Positions 17,416 through 26,433 of a stretch of 64,000 nucleotides of DNA are shown in pieces. Location of the stretch: contig CAJMMO010000001.1 of the NCBI GenBank assembly GCA_905214545.1, positions 310,001 to 374,000 of the forward strand, written 5' to 3'. Positions within the stretch are counted from its first letter, which is position 1. Every line of letters begins with the position of its first letter. The stretch comes from an uncultured bacterium. Its GTDB lineage: Bacteria > Bacillota > Bacilli > Lactobacillales > Lactobacillaceae. The notes under the pieces were generated by a model that was not told the origin of the DNA, ran no database searches, and saw only the letters and a list, made by a program, of their open reading frames with translations. Position numbers and translations under genes: made by a program.

Positions 17416-18336
17416 TTAGGCGTAAATCGTGGTGCCGGCGCCCTGCTCGACTTGCCCGGCCTGGCTTAAGGCGGCGATGACCGCCTCTTTGCCGGTGTGG
17501 CGGACAAAGTCCAAGCAGGCCTCCACCTTTGGGGCCATGCTGCCTTGGGCAAACTGCCCCTGGGCCAAGTAGTCAGCAATCTCGTCCGCGCTGACGCGGG
17601 TCAGCGCCTGCTGGTCCGGCTTGCCAAAGTTGATGTAAGCGTGGTCGACGGCCGTCAAGATGATCAGCTTGTCTGCGTGCAGGGTGCGCGCCAGCAAGGC
17701 CGCACCCCAGTCCTTGTCAATCACCGCGTCGACGCCGTGCAAGTTGCCTGCTTCATCTTTGACGACGGGAATCCCGCCGCCGCCAGCGACGATTGGGACG
17801 CTGCCGTGTTCCACCAGCAGCTCGATCAAGTCCGTGTTCATGATCTGGACCGGCTTTGGCGAAGCGACGACCTGCCGCCAGCCGCGGCCGGCATCTTCTT
17901 TGTAGACGGCATCCGGATGGCTTTTTTGCAGGTCAGCGACCTGCTCTTTTTTATAAAAAGGTCCGATCGGCTTAGTCGGGTTTGCAAAAGCGGCATCATT
18001 GCGGTCAACCAAGGTTGGGGTGACCAAGCAGACCGCGGGCTTTGCCAGCTTGCCGTTCAAGCTGGCCTGCTCGAGCCAGTAGCCGATGCTGCCCTGGCTC
18101 ATGGCGCCGACCGTAGCCAGCGGCATGGCCGGCGTTTTGGCCGTATTGCCGGCTTCTTGCTGGAGCAGCAGCGCGCCGACCTGCGGGCCGTTGCCGTGGG
18201 TCAAGACCGCTTCGTTATTTTCTAAAAGCGGGCGCAGCTGCGCAATGCTTTGCAGGCAGGCTTTTTGTTGGCCAAGTGCGCTGGGGTCGCCTGCCGAAAT
18301 TGCGTTGCCGCCCAGTGCGATTACAATCCTGCTCAT
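17416..18336 (-). CDS. arcC: Carbamate kinase
   Basis: A 306-residue amino-acid-kinase fold enzyme. It starts with ALGGNAI, has THGNGPQVG near residue 45, a VAGGGGIPVV stretch near 180, and ends with the GTTI motif. It makes ATP from carbamoyl phosphate and ADP, the energy-yielding step of the arginine deiminase pathway. It is the last gene of arcA-arcB-arcC, 4 bases after arcB, with only a weak GGGTG ribosome binding site; translational coupling is likely. The shared terminator follows. Confidence 0.96.
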   Translation of the reverse strand: MSRIVIALGGNAISAGDPSALGQQKACLQSIAQLRPLLENNEAVLTHGNGPQVGALLLQQEAGNTAKTPAMPLATVGAMSQGSIGYWLEQASLNGKLAKPAVCLVTPTLVDRNDAAFANPTKPIGPFYKKEQVADLQKSHPDAVYKEDAGRGWRQVVASPKPVQIMNTDLIELLVEHGSVPIVAGGGGIPVVKDEAGNLHGVDAVIDKDWGAALLARTLHADKLIILTAVDHAYINFGKPDQQALTRVSADEIADYLAQGQFAQGSMAPKVEACLDFVRHTGKEAVIAALSQAGQVEQGAGTTIYA

Positions 18337-18340
18337 CGTT

Positions 18341-19366
18341 TTACACCCGCGGGATAAAGAGGTTGCCTAAAGTGGCCGCCATGATCGCCTTGATCGAGTG
18401 CAGGCGGTTTTCGGCCTCGGTAAACTGCCAAGCGTAGTCGGATTCAAAGACGTCTTCGGTAACTTCCATCGCGTCCACGCCGTATTTTTCATAAGACTGC
18501 TGGCCGATCGTCGTTTCGGTGTTGTGGAAGGCCGGCAGGCAGTGCATAAAGATCAGCTGGTCGGCCGGCGTCTCAGTGGCTTTCATCATGGCCATGTTGA
18601 CTTGGTAAGGCTTGAGCAGCTTGATGCGCTCTGCCCAGTTGTCGGCGCCCATGGAAACCCAGACGTCGGTGTAGATGACGTTGCTGTGCAAAACGCCCTT
18701 TTTGATGTCGTCAGTAATCAGGTTTTGCGAGCCCGACTTTTTAGCAAAAGACTCAGCTAATGCTTGCACCTCTGGCTTAGGCTGCAGGCTCTTTGGCGCC
18801 ACGATGTGGATGTTGACGCCGAGCATGCTGCCGGCAACCAGCAAGGAGTTGGCCACGTTGTCTTCGCCGTCGCCGACGTAAGTCAGCGTAATCCCCTGCA
18901 GGCGGCCGAACTTTTCCTTGACCGTCATGAAGTCGGCCAGCATCTGGGTCGGGTGCCACTCGTCGGTCAGGCCGTTCCAGACCGGGACGCCGGCGTACTT
19001 GCTCAAGGTTTCTACGTCCTTATGGGCAAAGCCGCGGTATTCGATGCCGTCAAACATGCTGCCGAGCACCCGGGCCGTGTCCTTGATCGATTCTTTTTTG
19101 CCTAAGTGGATCTCGCCGGCCCCCATGTATTCGGGGTGGGCGCCCAAGTCGTTGCAGGCGATGACAAAGGCCGACCGGGTTCTGGTCGAGGCTTTTTCAA
19201 ATAAAAGGGCGATGTTTTTGCCTTCCAAATAGCGGTGCGGGATCCCCTTTTTCTTTAATTCCTTTAAGTGCAGGGCAAAGTCGATCAAATAGTTCAGTTC
19301 AGCGGGCTGAAAATCCTTGCAGGCCAAAAAGCTGCGGCCTTGAAAAACGTTTTGCAAATTACTCAT
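18341..19366 (-). CDS. arcB: Ornithine carbamoyltransferase (catabolic)
   Basis: A 341-residue transcarbamoylase with the carbamoyl-phosphate motif STRTRSAF (residues 60-67), the ornithine motif HCLPAFH (near 277) and a complete length. In this operon it works in the catabolic direction, splitting citrulline with phosphate into ornithine and carbamoyl phosphate. Its ATG overlaps closely with arcA: one base separates them, and AAGGAG lies within the arcA 3' end. Sequence alone does not separate catabolic from anabolic forms; the arcA and arcC neighbours do. Confidence 0.95.
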   Translation of the reverse strand: MSNLQNVFQGRSFLACKDFQPAELNYLIDFALHLKELKKKGIPHRYLEGKNIALLFEKASTRTRSAFVIACNDLGAHPEYMGAGEIHLGKKESIKDTARVLGSMFDGIEYRGFAHKDVETLSKYAGVPVWNGLTDEWHPTQMLADFMTVKEKFGRLQGITLTYVGDGEDNVANSLLVAGSMLGVNIHIVAPKSLQPKPEVQALAESFAKKSGSQNLITDDIKKGVLHSNVIYTDVWVSMGADNWAERIKLLKPYQVNMAMMKATETPADQLIFMHCLPAFHNTETTIGQQSYEKYGVDAMEVTEDVFESDYAWQFTEAENRLHSIKAIMAATLGNLFIPRV

Positions 19367-19367
19367 T

Positions 19368-20603
19368 TCAGTGCTCCTTCAAATCTTCACGATAAAGCGG
19401 ACAAGACATGCAGCGCGGACCGCCGCGGCCCCGCGATAACTCGCTGGACCGGATCTCGTGCACCAAGATGCCGTGCTTTTGCAACAACTCGTTTGTGACG
19501 TAGTTTCTGTCGTAGGTGACGACCTCGCCCGGCGCGATGGCCAAGGTGTTGGAGCCGTCGTTCCACTGCTCGCGCGGCGCAGCCACGGCGTCGCTGCCGC
19601 CCGTTGGAATCAAGTCAAGCTCTGACAGATGCAGGGCCTTTTTCAAGGTCTCCTTCAAGTCGGTCTGGTGGTCGATCGTCACCTGCCCGTTCTTCGGGTG
19701 CAGGACATAGATGTCCAGCTGGCCGTCCTCGTTTAAGATGGCCGGGTGCACCGTAAACTGGTCGTAGTTGATCATCGTAAAGACGGTGTCTAAGTGCATC
19801 ATCGCGTGGTTGTGCGGGATCTTGATGGCAAGGACTGTGTCAAAGCTGGAATTTTCAAACAGCTTTTCGGCCAGCTCGGTGATGGCCACGGCCGAAGTAC
19901 GCTGGGAAATGCCGACGGCTAAGACGTTGGCACTTAAGACCAGCTCGTCGCCGCCTTCCAGCCGGCCGTGCCGGTTGCGGTCGCGCCAGATCGGGATGTG
20001 TTCGTCCTTAAAGGCCGGGTGGCAGTCAGCGATCGTCTTCATGAACAAGGACTCGCGCCGCCGCGCCCGGAAGGTCATCCGGTTGATCGTCAGGCCGTTG
20101 CCGATGGCCGCCTGCTGGTCGCGCATGAAGTAGACGTTGGGCATGGGGTCCAGGTAAAAAGGATAAGTCGGGCTTTCGGCCAGGTCGGCCAAACTCTGGT
20201 GAGCGATGGCCAGCTCATTTTTACGCACGCCGGCGATGACTTTGGCCACCAGCTGCTTGCTAGGAAACTGGCTCAAATACTCAACCAGCTCTTGGTGGAG
20301 CGGGTCGCTTTTCTTGATGCCGGATTCTTCCAGCAGCCGGTTTAAAAAGCGGTCCTTAATCTCCGGCGTGGTCAGGCTTTCGGCAAGCAGCTTTTCCAAG
20401 TAGAGAACTTTGACACCCTTGCTGGTCAGCAGCTTGGCAAAAGCGTCGTGCTCTTCTTGGGCAATTTTCAGGTAAGGAATGTCATCGATCAGCATGCGCT
20501 TCAAGATGCTGGGCTCCAGGTTTTCCAACTCTTCACCTGGCCGGTGCAGGATGACTGTCTTCAGCCGTCCAATTTCTGAATAAACGTGGATCTTATCGGT
20601 CAC
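19368..20603 (-). CDS. arcA: Arginine deiminase
   Basis: A 411-residue guanidino-modifying enzyme. The catalytic cysteine is C398 in GGPRCMS; the family motifs FMRDQQAAIGN (near residue 160), MHLDTVFTMI (near 272) and EGGDEL (near 216) are all present. It converts arginine to citrulline and ammonia, which raises pH and feeds ATP production via arcB and arcC. The start is GTG at 20603 with AGAGAGG about 9 bases upstream. It leads the arc operon. A near-consensus promoter and a cre box lie directly upstream. No arcD antiporter or ArgR/ArcR gene is adjacent. Confidence 0.96.
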   Translation of the reverse strand: MTDKIHVYSEIGRLKTVILHRPGEELENLEPSILKRMLIDDIPYLKIAQEEHDAFAKLLTSKGVKVLYLEKLLAESLTTPEIKDRFLNRLLEESGIKKSDPLHQELVEYLSQFPSKQLVAKVIAGVRKNELAIAHQSLADLAESPTYPFYLDPMPNVYFMRDQQAAIGNGLTINRMTFRARRRESLFMKTIADCHPAFKDEHIPIWRDRNRHGRLEGGDELVLSANVLAVGISQRTSAVAITELAEKLFENSSFDTVLAIKIPHNHAMMHLDTVFTMINYDQFTVHPAILNEDGQLDIYVLHPKNGQVTIDHQTDLKETLKKALHLSELDLIPTGGSDAVAAPREQWNDGSNTLAIAPGEVVTYDRNYVTNELLQKHGILVHEIRSSELSRGRGGPRCMSCPLYREDLKEH

Positions 20604-20628
20604 GATTTACAGCCTCTCTTTCTTTTAT

Positions 20629-20674
20629 TGTATCCGCTTACATCTATTATGGACCTGGCCTGCCTTTTTGCCAA
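20629..20674 (-). promoter_or_regulatory. arcA promoter with CcpA cre site
   Basis: Minus-strand -35 TTGGCA (20669-20674) and -10 CATAAT (20646-20651) are 17 bases apart. Directly downstream, ATGTAAGCGGATACA (20629-20643) matches the cre consensus WTGNAANCGNWNNCW at every fixed position. Its place over the transcription start predicts repression by CcpA when a preferred sugar is present. CcpA control of arginine deiminase genes is known from other lactic acid bacteria; here it is predicted only. Confidence 0.75.
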
Positions 20675-20675
20675 A

Positions 20676-20706
20676 TAAAAAAAGCAGGCGTTGAAACGTC
20701 TGCTTT
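20676..20706 (-). terminator. Rho-independent terminator of hslU
   Basis: Stem AAAGCAGGCGT/ACGTCTGCTTT (one G-T pair) with a T run on the minus strand, just past the hslU stop codon and directly before the arcA promoter. Confidence 0.8.
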
Positions 20707-20713
20707 AGTTTGC

Positions 20714-22102
20714 TTATAAAATGAACTTGGTTAAGTCGCGGCTCTTGATGACCCCGCTGAGCTTGTCCGTCACGTACTTTTCGGTAATCGTGATCTCGCC
20801 CATTTCCATGTCTGGACCCTCGTAGAGCACGTCTTCGAGCAGCTTTTCCAAAATCGTCGCCAACCGGCGGGCACCGATGTTGTCCGTGCCCTGGTTGACC
20901 TCGTAGGCCAGCTGCGCGATCTTGTCGACAGCCTCTTTGGTGAAGACCAGCTTCACGCCGTCGGCTTTCAGCAGCGAAATGTACTGCTGGAGCAGCGAGT
21001 TTTGCGGGTCCTTCAAGATCTTGACGAAGTCTTCCTGGGTCAAGGCCTTCAACTCAACGCGGATTGGGAAGCGGCCCTGCAGTTCTGGGATCAGGTCGCT
21101 TGGCTTGGACTCGGCAAAAGCACCAGCCGCGATAAAGAGGATGTGGTCGGTCTTGATTGGACCGTACTTGGTTGACACGGTCGACCCTTCCACGATCGGC
21201 AGGATGTCGCGCTGGACCCCTTCGCGGGAAACTTCGCCGCTGTTTTTGCTTTGGCCGGCCGTAATCTTGTCGATTTCGTCGATGAAGATGATCCCCATCT
21301 CGCTGGCGCGCTTGATCGCGTCGCTGTAAATGCGGTCGTAGTCGACGAGCTTTTTCGACTCTTCGCTGATTAACAGCTCGCGGGCGTCTTTAACCGGCAA
21401 GGTGCGCTGGACCATCTGCTTTGGCAGCATGTCGCTCAGGCTGGACATCATGTCCATGCCGGCCTGACCCATCATCTCGGACATCGGGTTGGCTCTTGGC
21501 GCTTGTTCAACGGACACGGTGACTTCCTGGTCTTCCAGCAGGCCCTTTTGGAGCTGTTCTGCGACCGAAAGGCGCTGGTTGCGGACTTCGTCGCTGACTT
21601 GGTCGTTGTCTTGCTGGTCATTAGGACCGCCCATCAGCATCTGCATCATTTGCTGCATCTGCTGCATTTGGTTTTGGCGCTTTTCCTTTTTTTGCGCCGG
21701 CACTAACAGCTTGACTAAACGCTTGTTGGCGTTCTTAGTGGCTTGCACGCGGACCTTATCGAACTCTTGCTGTTCGGTCATGCGCACGCTGTTTTCAACC
21801 AGGTCGCGGACCATCGATTCGACGTCGCGGCCCACGTAGCCGACCTCGGTAAACTTGGTGGCCTCGACTTTGACAAACGGGGCCTGGATGATGTCGGCCA
21901 AGCGCCGGGCAATTTCAGTCTTGCCGACGCCGGTTGGGCCGGCCATCAAAATATTTTTCGGAGTGATATCTTTTTGCAGCTCGGCTGGGACGTGCAGGCG
22001 CCGGTAGCGGTTGTACAAAGCGATCGCTACCGCCTTTTTAGCCTCGTCCTGGCCCACGATGTACTTATCTAAAGCCGCAACAATTTCACGAGGAGTTTTC
22101 AT
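20714..22102 (-). CDS. hslU: ATP-dependent protease ATPase subunit HslU (ClpY)
   Basis: A 462-residue AAA+ unfoldase. Walker A is GPTGVGKTE near residue 54, the pore loop EVGYVGRDVES near 85, Walker B IIFIDEIDK near 270. A Met/Gln-rich stretch (near 143-160) lies in the variable I-domain. It forms a hexamer that feeds substrates to the HslV peptidase. It follows hslV by 9 bases in one operon and ends at a terminator. The C-terminal tail (TKFIL) is the kind that docks into HslV. Confidence 0.96.
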   Translation of the reverse strand: MKTPREIVAALDKYIVGQDEAKKAVAIALYNRYRRLHVPAELQKDITPKNILMAGPTGVGKTEIARRLADIIQAPFVKVEATKFTEVGYVGRDVESMVRDLVENSVRMTEQQEFDKVRVQATKNANKRLVKLLVPAQKKEKRQNQMQQMQQMMQMLMGGPNDQQDNDQVSDEVRNQRLSVAEQLQKGLLEDQEVTVSVEQAPRANPMSEMMGQAGMDMMSSLSDMLPKQMVQRTLPVKDARELLISEESKKLVDYDRIYSDAIKRASEMGIIFIDEIDKITAGQSKNSGEVSREGVQRDILPIVEGSTVSTKYGPIKTDHILFIAAGAFAESKPSDLIPELQGRFPIRVELKALTQEDFVKILKDPQNSLLQQYISLLKADGVKLVFTKEAVDKIAQLAYEVNQGTDNIGARRLATILEKLLEDVLYEGPDMEMGEITITEKYVTDKLSGVIKSRDLTKFIL

Positions 22103-22111
22103 AGACTCACC

Positions 22112-22636
22112 TTAAATCTTGTCAGAAGTAATATGCTCATCCGTAAAGACGTCGATGCCGGCCGCAATCTTCACGGCCTCTTTGGCGATTTCTTCGGCCG
22201 TCATCCCCTCGGAATGGCGCACCATGGCCAGTGCCGCCGCTTGGGCAAAGTTGCCGCCGGAACCGATCGCTACCACGTCTTCGTCGGGTTCCAGCACTTC
22301 GCCGTTGCCCGAGATCATCAGCAGGTCTTTGTCGTTAAAAGCGATAAGCAGAGCCTGCAGCTTTTGCAGGGTCGGGTCCTTGCGCCAGCTTTGGGCCATC
22401 TCAACGGCAGCCCGGCGCAGGTCGCCGGAATAAGCTTCCAGCTTGCCTTCCAGCAGCTCTTGCAGGCTGACGGCGTCGGCGACGCCGCCGGCAAAGCCGA
22501 TGACAACTTTGTCGTGGTAGATGCGTCTGATCTTGTGGGCGGTCGCCTTGGCGATCACCTTTTCACCCATCGTCACCTGGCCGTCGCCGGCAATGGCGGT
22601 TTGGCCCTGGTAGCGGACAGAACAAATTGTAGTCAT
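22112..22636 (-). CDS. hslV: ATP-dependent protease peptidase subunit HslV (ClpQ)
   Basis: A 174-residue proteasome-like peptidase. The start MTTICSVRY leaves Thr as the N-terminal nucleophile after Met removal, as in most HslV; Bacillus ClpQ uses Ser. GDGQVTMGE, GFAGGVADA and GSGGNFAQAAALA are family motifs. Two HslV rings pair with HslU. It starts 15 bases after topA ends. In many relatives trmFO and xerC lie between topA and hslV; here they are missing. Confidence 0.96.
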   Translation of the reverse strand: MTTICSVRYQGQTAIAGDGQVTMGEKVIAKATAHKIRRIYHDKVVIGFAGGVADAVSLQELLEGKLEAYSGDLRRAAVEMAQSWRKDPTLQKLQALLIAFNDKDLLMISGNGEVLEPDEDVVAIGSGGNFAQAAALAMVRHSEGMTAEEIAKEAVKIAAGIDVFTDEHITSDKI

Positions 22637-22651
22637 GTTTAATTCCTTCTT

Positions 22652-24733
22652 TTATTCAGCAGGTTGTGCTTCTTCGCGGTAGTCGCCGTTTGGACAAACC
22701 ACGTAAGGACCCTTCTTAGAGCGCTTTTGGACTAAGAAGTGCTTGCAGTTTGGACAGTTGCGGGCGATCGGCTGGTCCCAGGAGACAAAGTCGCAATCTG
22801 GGTAGCGCGAACAGCCGTAGAACTTGCGGTTGCGCCGCGACTTCTTTTCGACGATGTCGCCTTTTTTACACTTCGGGCAGATCACGCCGACTTTTTTGAC
22901 GATCGCCTTGGTGTTGCGGCACTTCGGGAAGCGCGAGCAGGCGTAAAACTTGCCGTAGCGGCCCATCTTGATGACCATCGGGGCCCCGCAGATGTCGCAG
23001 TTGAAGCCGGCCGGTTCGTCCTTGATCTGAACTTTTTCGATCTGCTTGTCGGCGTTGGCCAGTTCCTTTGAAAACGGCTGGTAGTAGCGGTCGACGACTT
23101 CGACCCACTTCTGCTTGCCGGCTTCGACTTCGTCGAGGTCGCTTTCCAGCTGGGCCGTGAAGTCGATGTTGACGATGTCGGGGAAGAATTCCTCAACTAA
23201 GCTGTCGACGATCTCGCCCAGCTCGGTCGGCACAATCGAACGGCCTTCTAGTTTTACATAGTAGCGGCGCTGGATCGTGTCGATGGTCGGCGCGTAAGTT
23301 GACGGCCGGCCGACGCCATTTTCTTCCAAGGCGTGGACCAGGCTGGCTTCGGTGTAGCGGGCAGGCGGCAGCGTAAAGTGCTGCTTGTTGTCGTTTTTAA
23401 CGAGCTTGACCTTGTCGCCTTCGGCCAGTTCCGGCAGCTCGGAGTTCTTTTCGCCGCCGACGTCGTAGACCTTGGTAAAACCAGGAAAGCGCAGCTTGGA
23501 ACCGGTCGTTCTGAAGGTGACGCCGTTTTGCTCGATGTCGACACGCATCGTGTCGTAGACGGCCGGCGTCATTTCGCTGGCTAAAAAGCGCGACCAAATC
23601 AAGCGGTAGAGCTTGTACTGCTGCGGCGTCAGGCGGTCCTTCAAAGACTCCGGCGTCCGGTAGATGCTGGTCGGCCGGATGGCTTCGTGGGCGTCTTGGG
23701 CGTCTTCTTGGTTTTTGAAGTGGCGCTGCTTGACGGCGGCGTATTCTGCGCCGTAGTTTTCGTGCAGGAACTTAGAAGCTTCCTGCTTGGCCACGCCGGC
23801 AATCCGCTTGGAGTCGGTTCTCATGTAGGTGATCAAACCGACGGTCCCCTGCCGGCCCAAGCTGATGCCTTCATACAGCTGCTGGGCGATGCTCATTGTC
23901 CGGTGGGTCCGGTAGCCTAAGCGCTTGTTGGCCTCTTGCTGCATGGTTGAAGTCGTAAACGGTGCGTAAGGCTGCCGCTTGCGCTGGCGGGCGACGACTT
24001 TGGCCACTTCGAAGTCCTGGTCCTTGTCGATCTTGGCCATAACCTTTTGCACGGCCTCGTTGTTTGGCAGCTTGGTCTTTTTGCCGTTCAAGCCGTAAAA
24101 AGAGCTGGCGAATTGCTTGCGGCCCTTGGCGAACTGGGCGTCGATCGTCCAGTATTCCTCGGGCTTGAAGTTTTTGATCTCTTTTTCGCGGTCAATGACC
24201 AGCTTTAAAGCGATCGACTGCACCCGGCCGGCACTCAAGCCTTTTTTAACCTTGGCCCACAAAATCGGGCTTAAGGAATAGCCGACTAAGCGGTCTAAGA
24301 CCCGCCGTGCTTGCTGGGCATCGACGATGTCCATGTCGATTGTGCGCGGGTTTTTAAATGAAGCTTTAACAGCATCTTTCGTGATTTCGTTAAAAGTGAC
24401 CCGGTTTTTTTCCGACGTGTCCAAATCCAAAGCGTGGGCTACGTGCCAGGCAATGGCTTCCCCTTCGCGGTCGGGGTCGGAAGCCAGGTAGACATAGCTC
24501 GACTTCTTGGCCGCGCTCTTTAATTCCTTGATCGTTGGGCCCTTGCCCCTGATCGAAATGTACTTTGGCTGATAATCATGTTCGATATCAACCCCCATCT
24601 GAGACTTGGGCAAATCGCGGATATGGCCTTTTGAAGCAATCACTTGGTAATTGCGGCCCAGGTAGCGGCCGATGGTCTTGGCCTTGGTGGGCGACTCGAC
24701 AATTACTAATTTCTTTTTCTTACTAGCAGGCAT
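22652..24733 (-). CDS. topA: DNA topoisomerase I
   Basis: A 693-residue type IA topoisomerase. The TOPRIM domain holds VESPTKAKTI (near residue 12) and DPDREGEAIAWH (near 82-93); the active tyrosine is in LITYMRTDS (near 303). Three zinc-ribbon units at the C-terminus have cysteine pairs: CDIC with CSRFPKC, CPKC with CSRYPDC, and CPNC with a final single Cys, so the last is incomplete. It relaxes negative supercoils behind RNA polymerase. It follows dprA by 67 bases. Confidence 0.96.
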   Translation of the reverse strand: MPASKKKKLVIVESPTKAKTIGRYLGRNYQVIASKGHIRDLPKSQMGVDIEHDYQPKYISIRGKGPTIKELKSAAKKSSYVYLASDPDREGEAIAWHVAHALDLDTSEKNRVTFNEITKDAVKASFKNPRTIDMDIVDAQQARRVLDRLVGYSLSPILWAKVKKGLSAGRVQSIALKLVIDREKEIKNFKPEEYWTIDAQFAKGRKQFASSFYGLNGKKTKLPNNEAVQKVMAKIDKDQDFEVAKVVARQRKRQPYAPFTTSTMQQEANKRLGYRTHRTMSIAQQLYEGISLGRQGTVGLITYMRTDSKRIAGVAKQEASKFLHENYGAEYAAVKQRHFKNQEDAQDAHEAIRPTSIYRTPESLKDRLTPQQYKLYRLIWSRFLASEMTPAVYDTMRVDIEQNGVTFRTTGSKLRFPGFTKVYDVGGEKNSELPELAEGDKVKLVKNDNKQHFTLPPARYTEASLVHALEENGVGRPSTYAPTIDTIQRRYYVKLEGRSIVPTELGEIVDSLVEEFFPDIVNIDFTAQLESDLDEVEAGKQKWVEVVDRYYQPFSKELANADKQIEKVQIKDEPAGFNCDICGAPMVIKMGRYGKFYACSRFPKCRNTKAIVKKVGVICPKCKKGDIVEKKSRRNRKFYGCSRYPDCDFVSWDQPIARNCPNCKHFLVQKRSKKGPYVVCPNGDYREEAQPAE

Positions 24734-24800
24734 TGCTTGCCCCTTCCTTAATTAGTCAAAAATCATTCCAAGTCTAAAATAGGAAAACTGTATTTGTCAA

Positions 24801-25640
24801 CTAAAGCGAAAAGCCCAAATCAACCAGCGGCGTGGCGCCCGCTGCGATCAGCTGGTTAGTGCCTCGGGACCGCTCGCTGAAGATCGGACCGGGCACTGCG
24901 AAGATGTTGCGGTTTTCTTGCAGCGCCAAGTTGGCCGTGATGAGCGACCCCGACCGCTCCCCGGCCTCAGTCACGATAACGTTTTCGCTGAGGCCGGCCA
25001 GCACCCGGTCGCGCTCGGGAAAGCGGAACGGTTGCGGCGGCGTGTCGGGCAGGTATTCGCTGATGACGAGCCCTTTTTGCGCAATCGCGCGCTGCAAATT
25101 GCGGTTTTCCGCCGGGTAGATGTAGTTTAGGCCGTTGCCGACGACGGCCACCGGGTGCCCCTGGCTTTTTAAGACCAGGCGGCTGGCCCAGCTTTCGACC
25201 CCGTGCGCCAGGCCTGTGGCCACGACGATGTCCTGGGCCACCAGCCAGGGGATGATCCGGTCCAAGATCTCTTGGCTGTAGCCGGTGGGCCTGCGCGTGC
25301 CGGCAATCACCGTCACGTGTTTTTTCAATAAGCTGGTATCGCCGCGGGCAAATAAGAGCAGCGGCGGCCGGTAGCACTGGCGCAAGCGCTCAGGAAACTC
25401 GCTGTCAAAAAAGGTCACGAGCTCGCATTCGGCTTCAATGCGCGCAATTTTGACTTCCAGGCTCCGGTCGCGCAGGGCTTGGCAGGCCCTTTTTTTAAGC
25501 ACGGCCGGCAACTCAGTTTGACAGATCTTGGCGGGGCTGATTGAGTCAAAGCCGGCGAGCTGTTCGACAATCTTCAGCATGCGCAGGTAGTCGAGCCCCG
25601 GCGTCAGCTTCAGCCTCAGCAAAAAGTTTTTCCAATCCAT
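24801..25640 (-). CDS. dprA: DNA processing protein DprA
   Basis: A 279-residue Rossmann-like single-strand DNA-binding protein. The family motifs VIAGTRRPTGYSQ (near residue 111), GLAHGVESWA (near 143) and ERSGSLITANLALQENRNIFAVPGP (near 226-250) are present. DprA loads RecA on incoming single-stranded DNA during transformation. It lacks a C-terminal winged-helix domain, so it is the short form. It lies in the conserved rbgA-rnhB-dprA-topA run. It is often kept in species with no shown competence. Confidence 0.93.
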   Translation of the reverse strand: MDWKNFLLRLKLTPGLDYLRMLKIVEQLAGFDSISPAKICQTELPAVLKKRACQALRDRSLEVKIARIEAECELVTFFDSEFPERLRQCYRPPLLLFARGDTSLLKKHVTVIAGTRRPTGYSQEILDRIIPWLVAQDIVVATGLAHGVESWASRLVLKSQGHPVAVVGNGLNYIYPAENRNLQRAIAQKGLVISEYLPDTPPQPFRFPERDRVLAGLSENVIVTEAGERSGSLITANLALQENRNIFAVPGPIFSERSRGTNQLIAAGATPLVDLGFSL

Positions 25641-25677
25641 GAACGTACCTCCTATATGGAAGTACGCAAAAAAAGTT

Positions 25678-26433
25678 TTATTGGTAAAAATCGCTCACCG
25701 GGGCAAAGGTCTTGCGGTGAATCGGAGTCGGCCCGTACTTTTGCAAAGCTGCGATGTGCTTGGCCGTGCCGTAGCCGGCGTTGTGCGGAAAGTCGTATTG
25801 CGGATAAAGCTGGGCGTATTCGTCCATCAGCTGGTCTCTGAAGACCTTGGCCACAATCGAAGCGGCCGCAATCGAGTTGGACTTGGCATCCCCTTTGATC
25901 AAAGACACCTGCTCGATGGCGACTGGCACGTTCATGGCGTCGACTAAGAGCAAGTCCGGCTTGACGTCCAAGGCACCAACGGCTCTTGCCATCGCCTGGC
26001 GGTCGGCCTGGTAGATGTTCAGCCGGTCGATTTCCGCCGGGCTGCCCACGCCGATGCCGACGCTGACGGCTTCTTCCAAGATCTTGGGGTATAGAGCCAG
26101 GCGTTTTTTCGGAGTCAGCTGCTTGGAATCGTTGACCGCGACTAAGTCGAAGTCGTGCGGCAAGACGACGGCCGCGGTGACTACGGGCCCGGCCAGCGGG
26201 CCGCGCCCTACCTCGTCGACGCCGGCGACTACTAAGCCTTTATCCCAGGCCTGGCGCTCGTAAGCAAAGCGCTTTTGAAAAGCTTCCTGCTTTTTGGCTA
26301 GCTGTGCTTGACGGCGCTGCCAGGAAGCCAGCAGCTTTTGCACGCCCTGGCGGGGGTCAGCTGCCAAGGCGGCAGCTTTTTCCTTGGTTAACTTGTTTTC
26401 TTTAATGAGGGTTTGCAGTTCTTTAATCGTCAT
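25678..26433 (-). CDS. rnhB: Ribonuclease HII
   Basis: A 251-residue RNase HII. Catalytic acidic residues lie in VAGVDEVGRGPLAGPVV (near residue 70-86) and LLVDAMNV (near 160), with SIVAKVFRD following. The first 65 residues are a helical, basic N-terminal extension common in lactobacilli. It removes ribonucleotides misincorporated in DNA. Its ATG overlaps the end of rbgA by 4 bases (ATGA type), so translation is coupled. Confidence 0.95.
   Translation of the reverse strand: MTIKELQTLIKENKLTKEKAAALAADPRQGVQKLLASWQRRQAQLAKKQEAFQKRFAYERQAWDKGLVVAGVDEVGRGPLAGPVVTAAVVLPHDFDLVAVNDSKQLTPKKRLALYPKILEEAVSVGIGVGSPAEIDRLNIYQADRQAMARAVGALDVKPDLLLVDAMNVPVAIEQVSLIKGDAKSNSIAAASIVAKVFRDQLMDEYAQLYPQYDFPHNAGYGTAKHIAALQKYGPTPIHRKTFAPVSDFYQ

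Noticed and set aside
20714..22636. HslUV taken as part of a defence or toxin system
   Set aside because: Motifs and neighbours are those of the ordinary HslUV protease; nothing nearby suggests a defence island.
24801..25640. dprA as evidence of natural competence
   Set aside because: dprA is retained in its conserved rbgA-rnhB-dprA-topA setting in many non-transformable species; no com genes are seen here.
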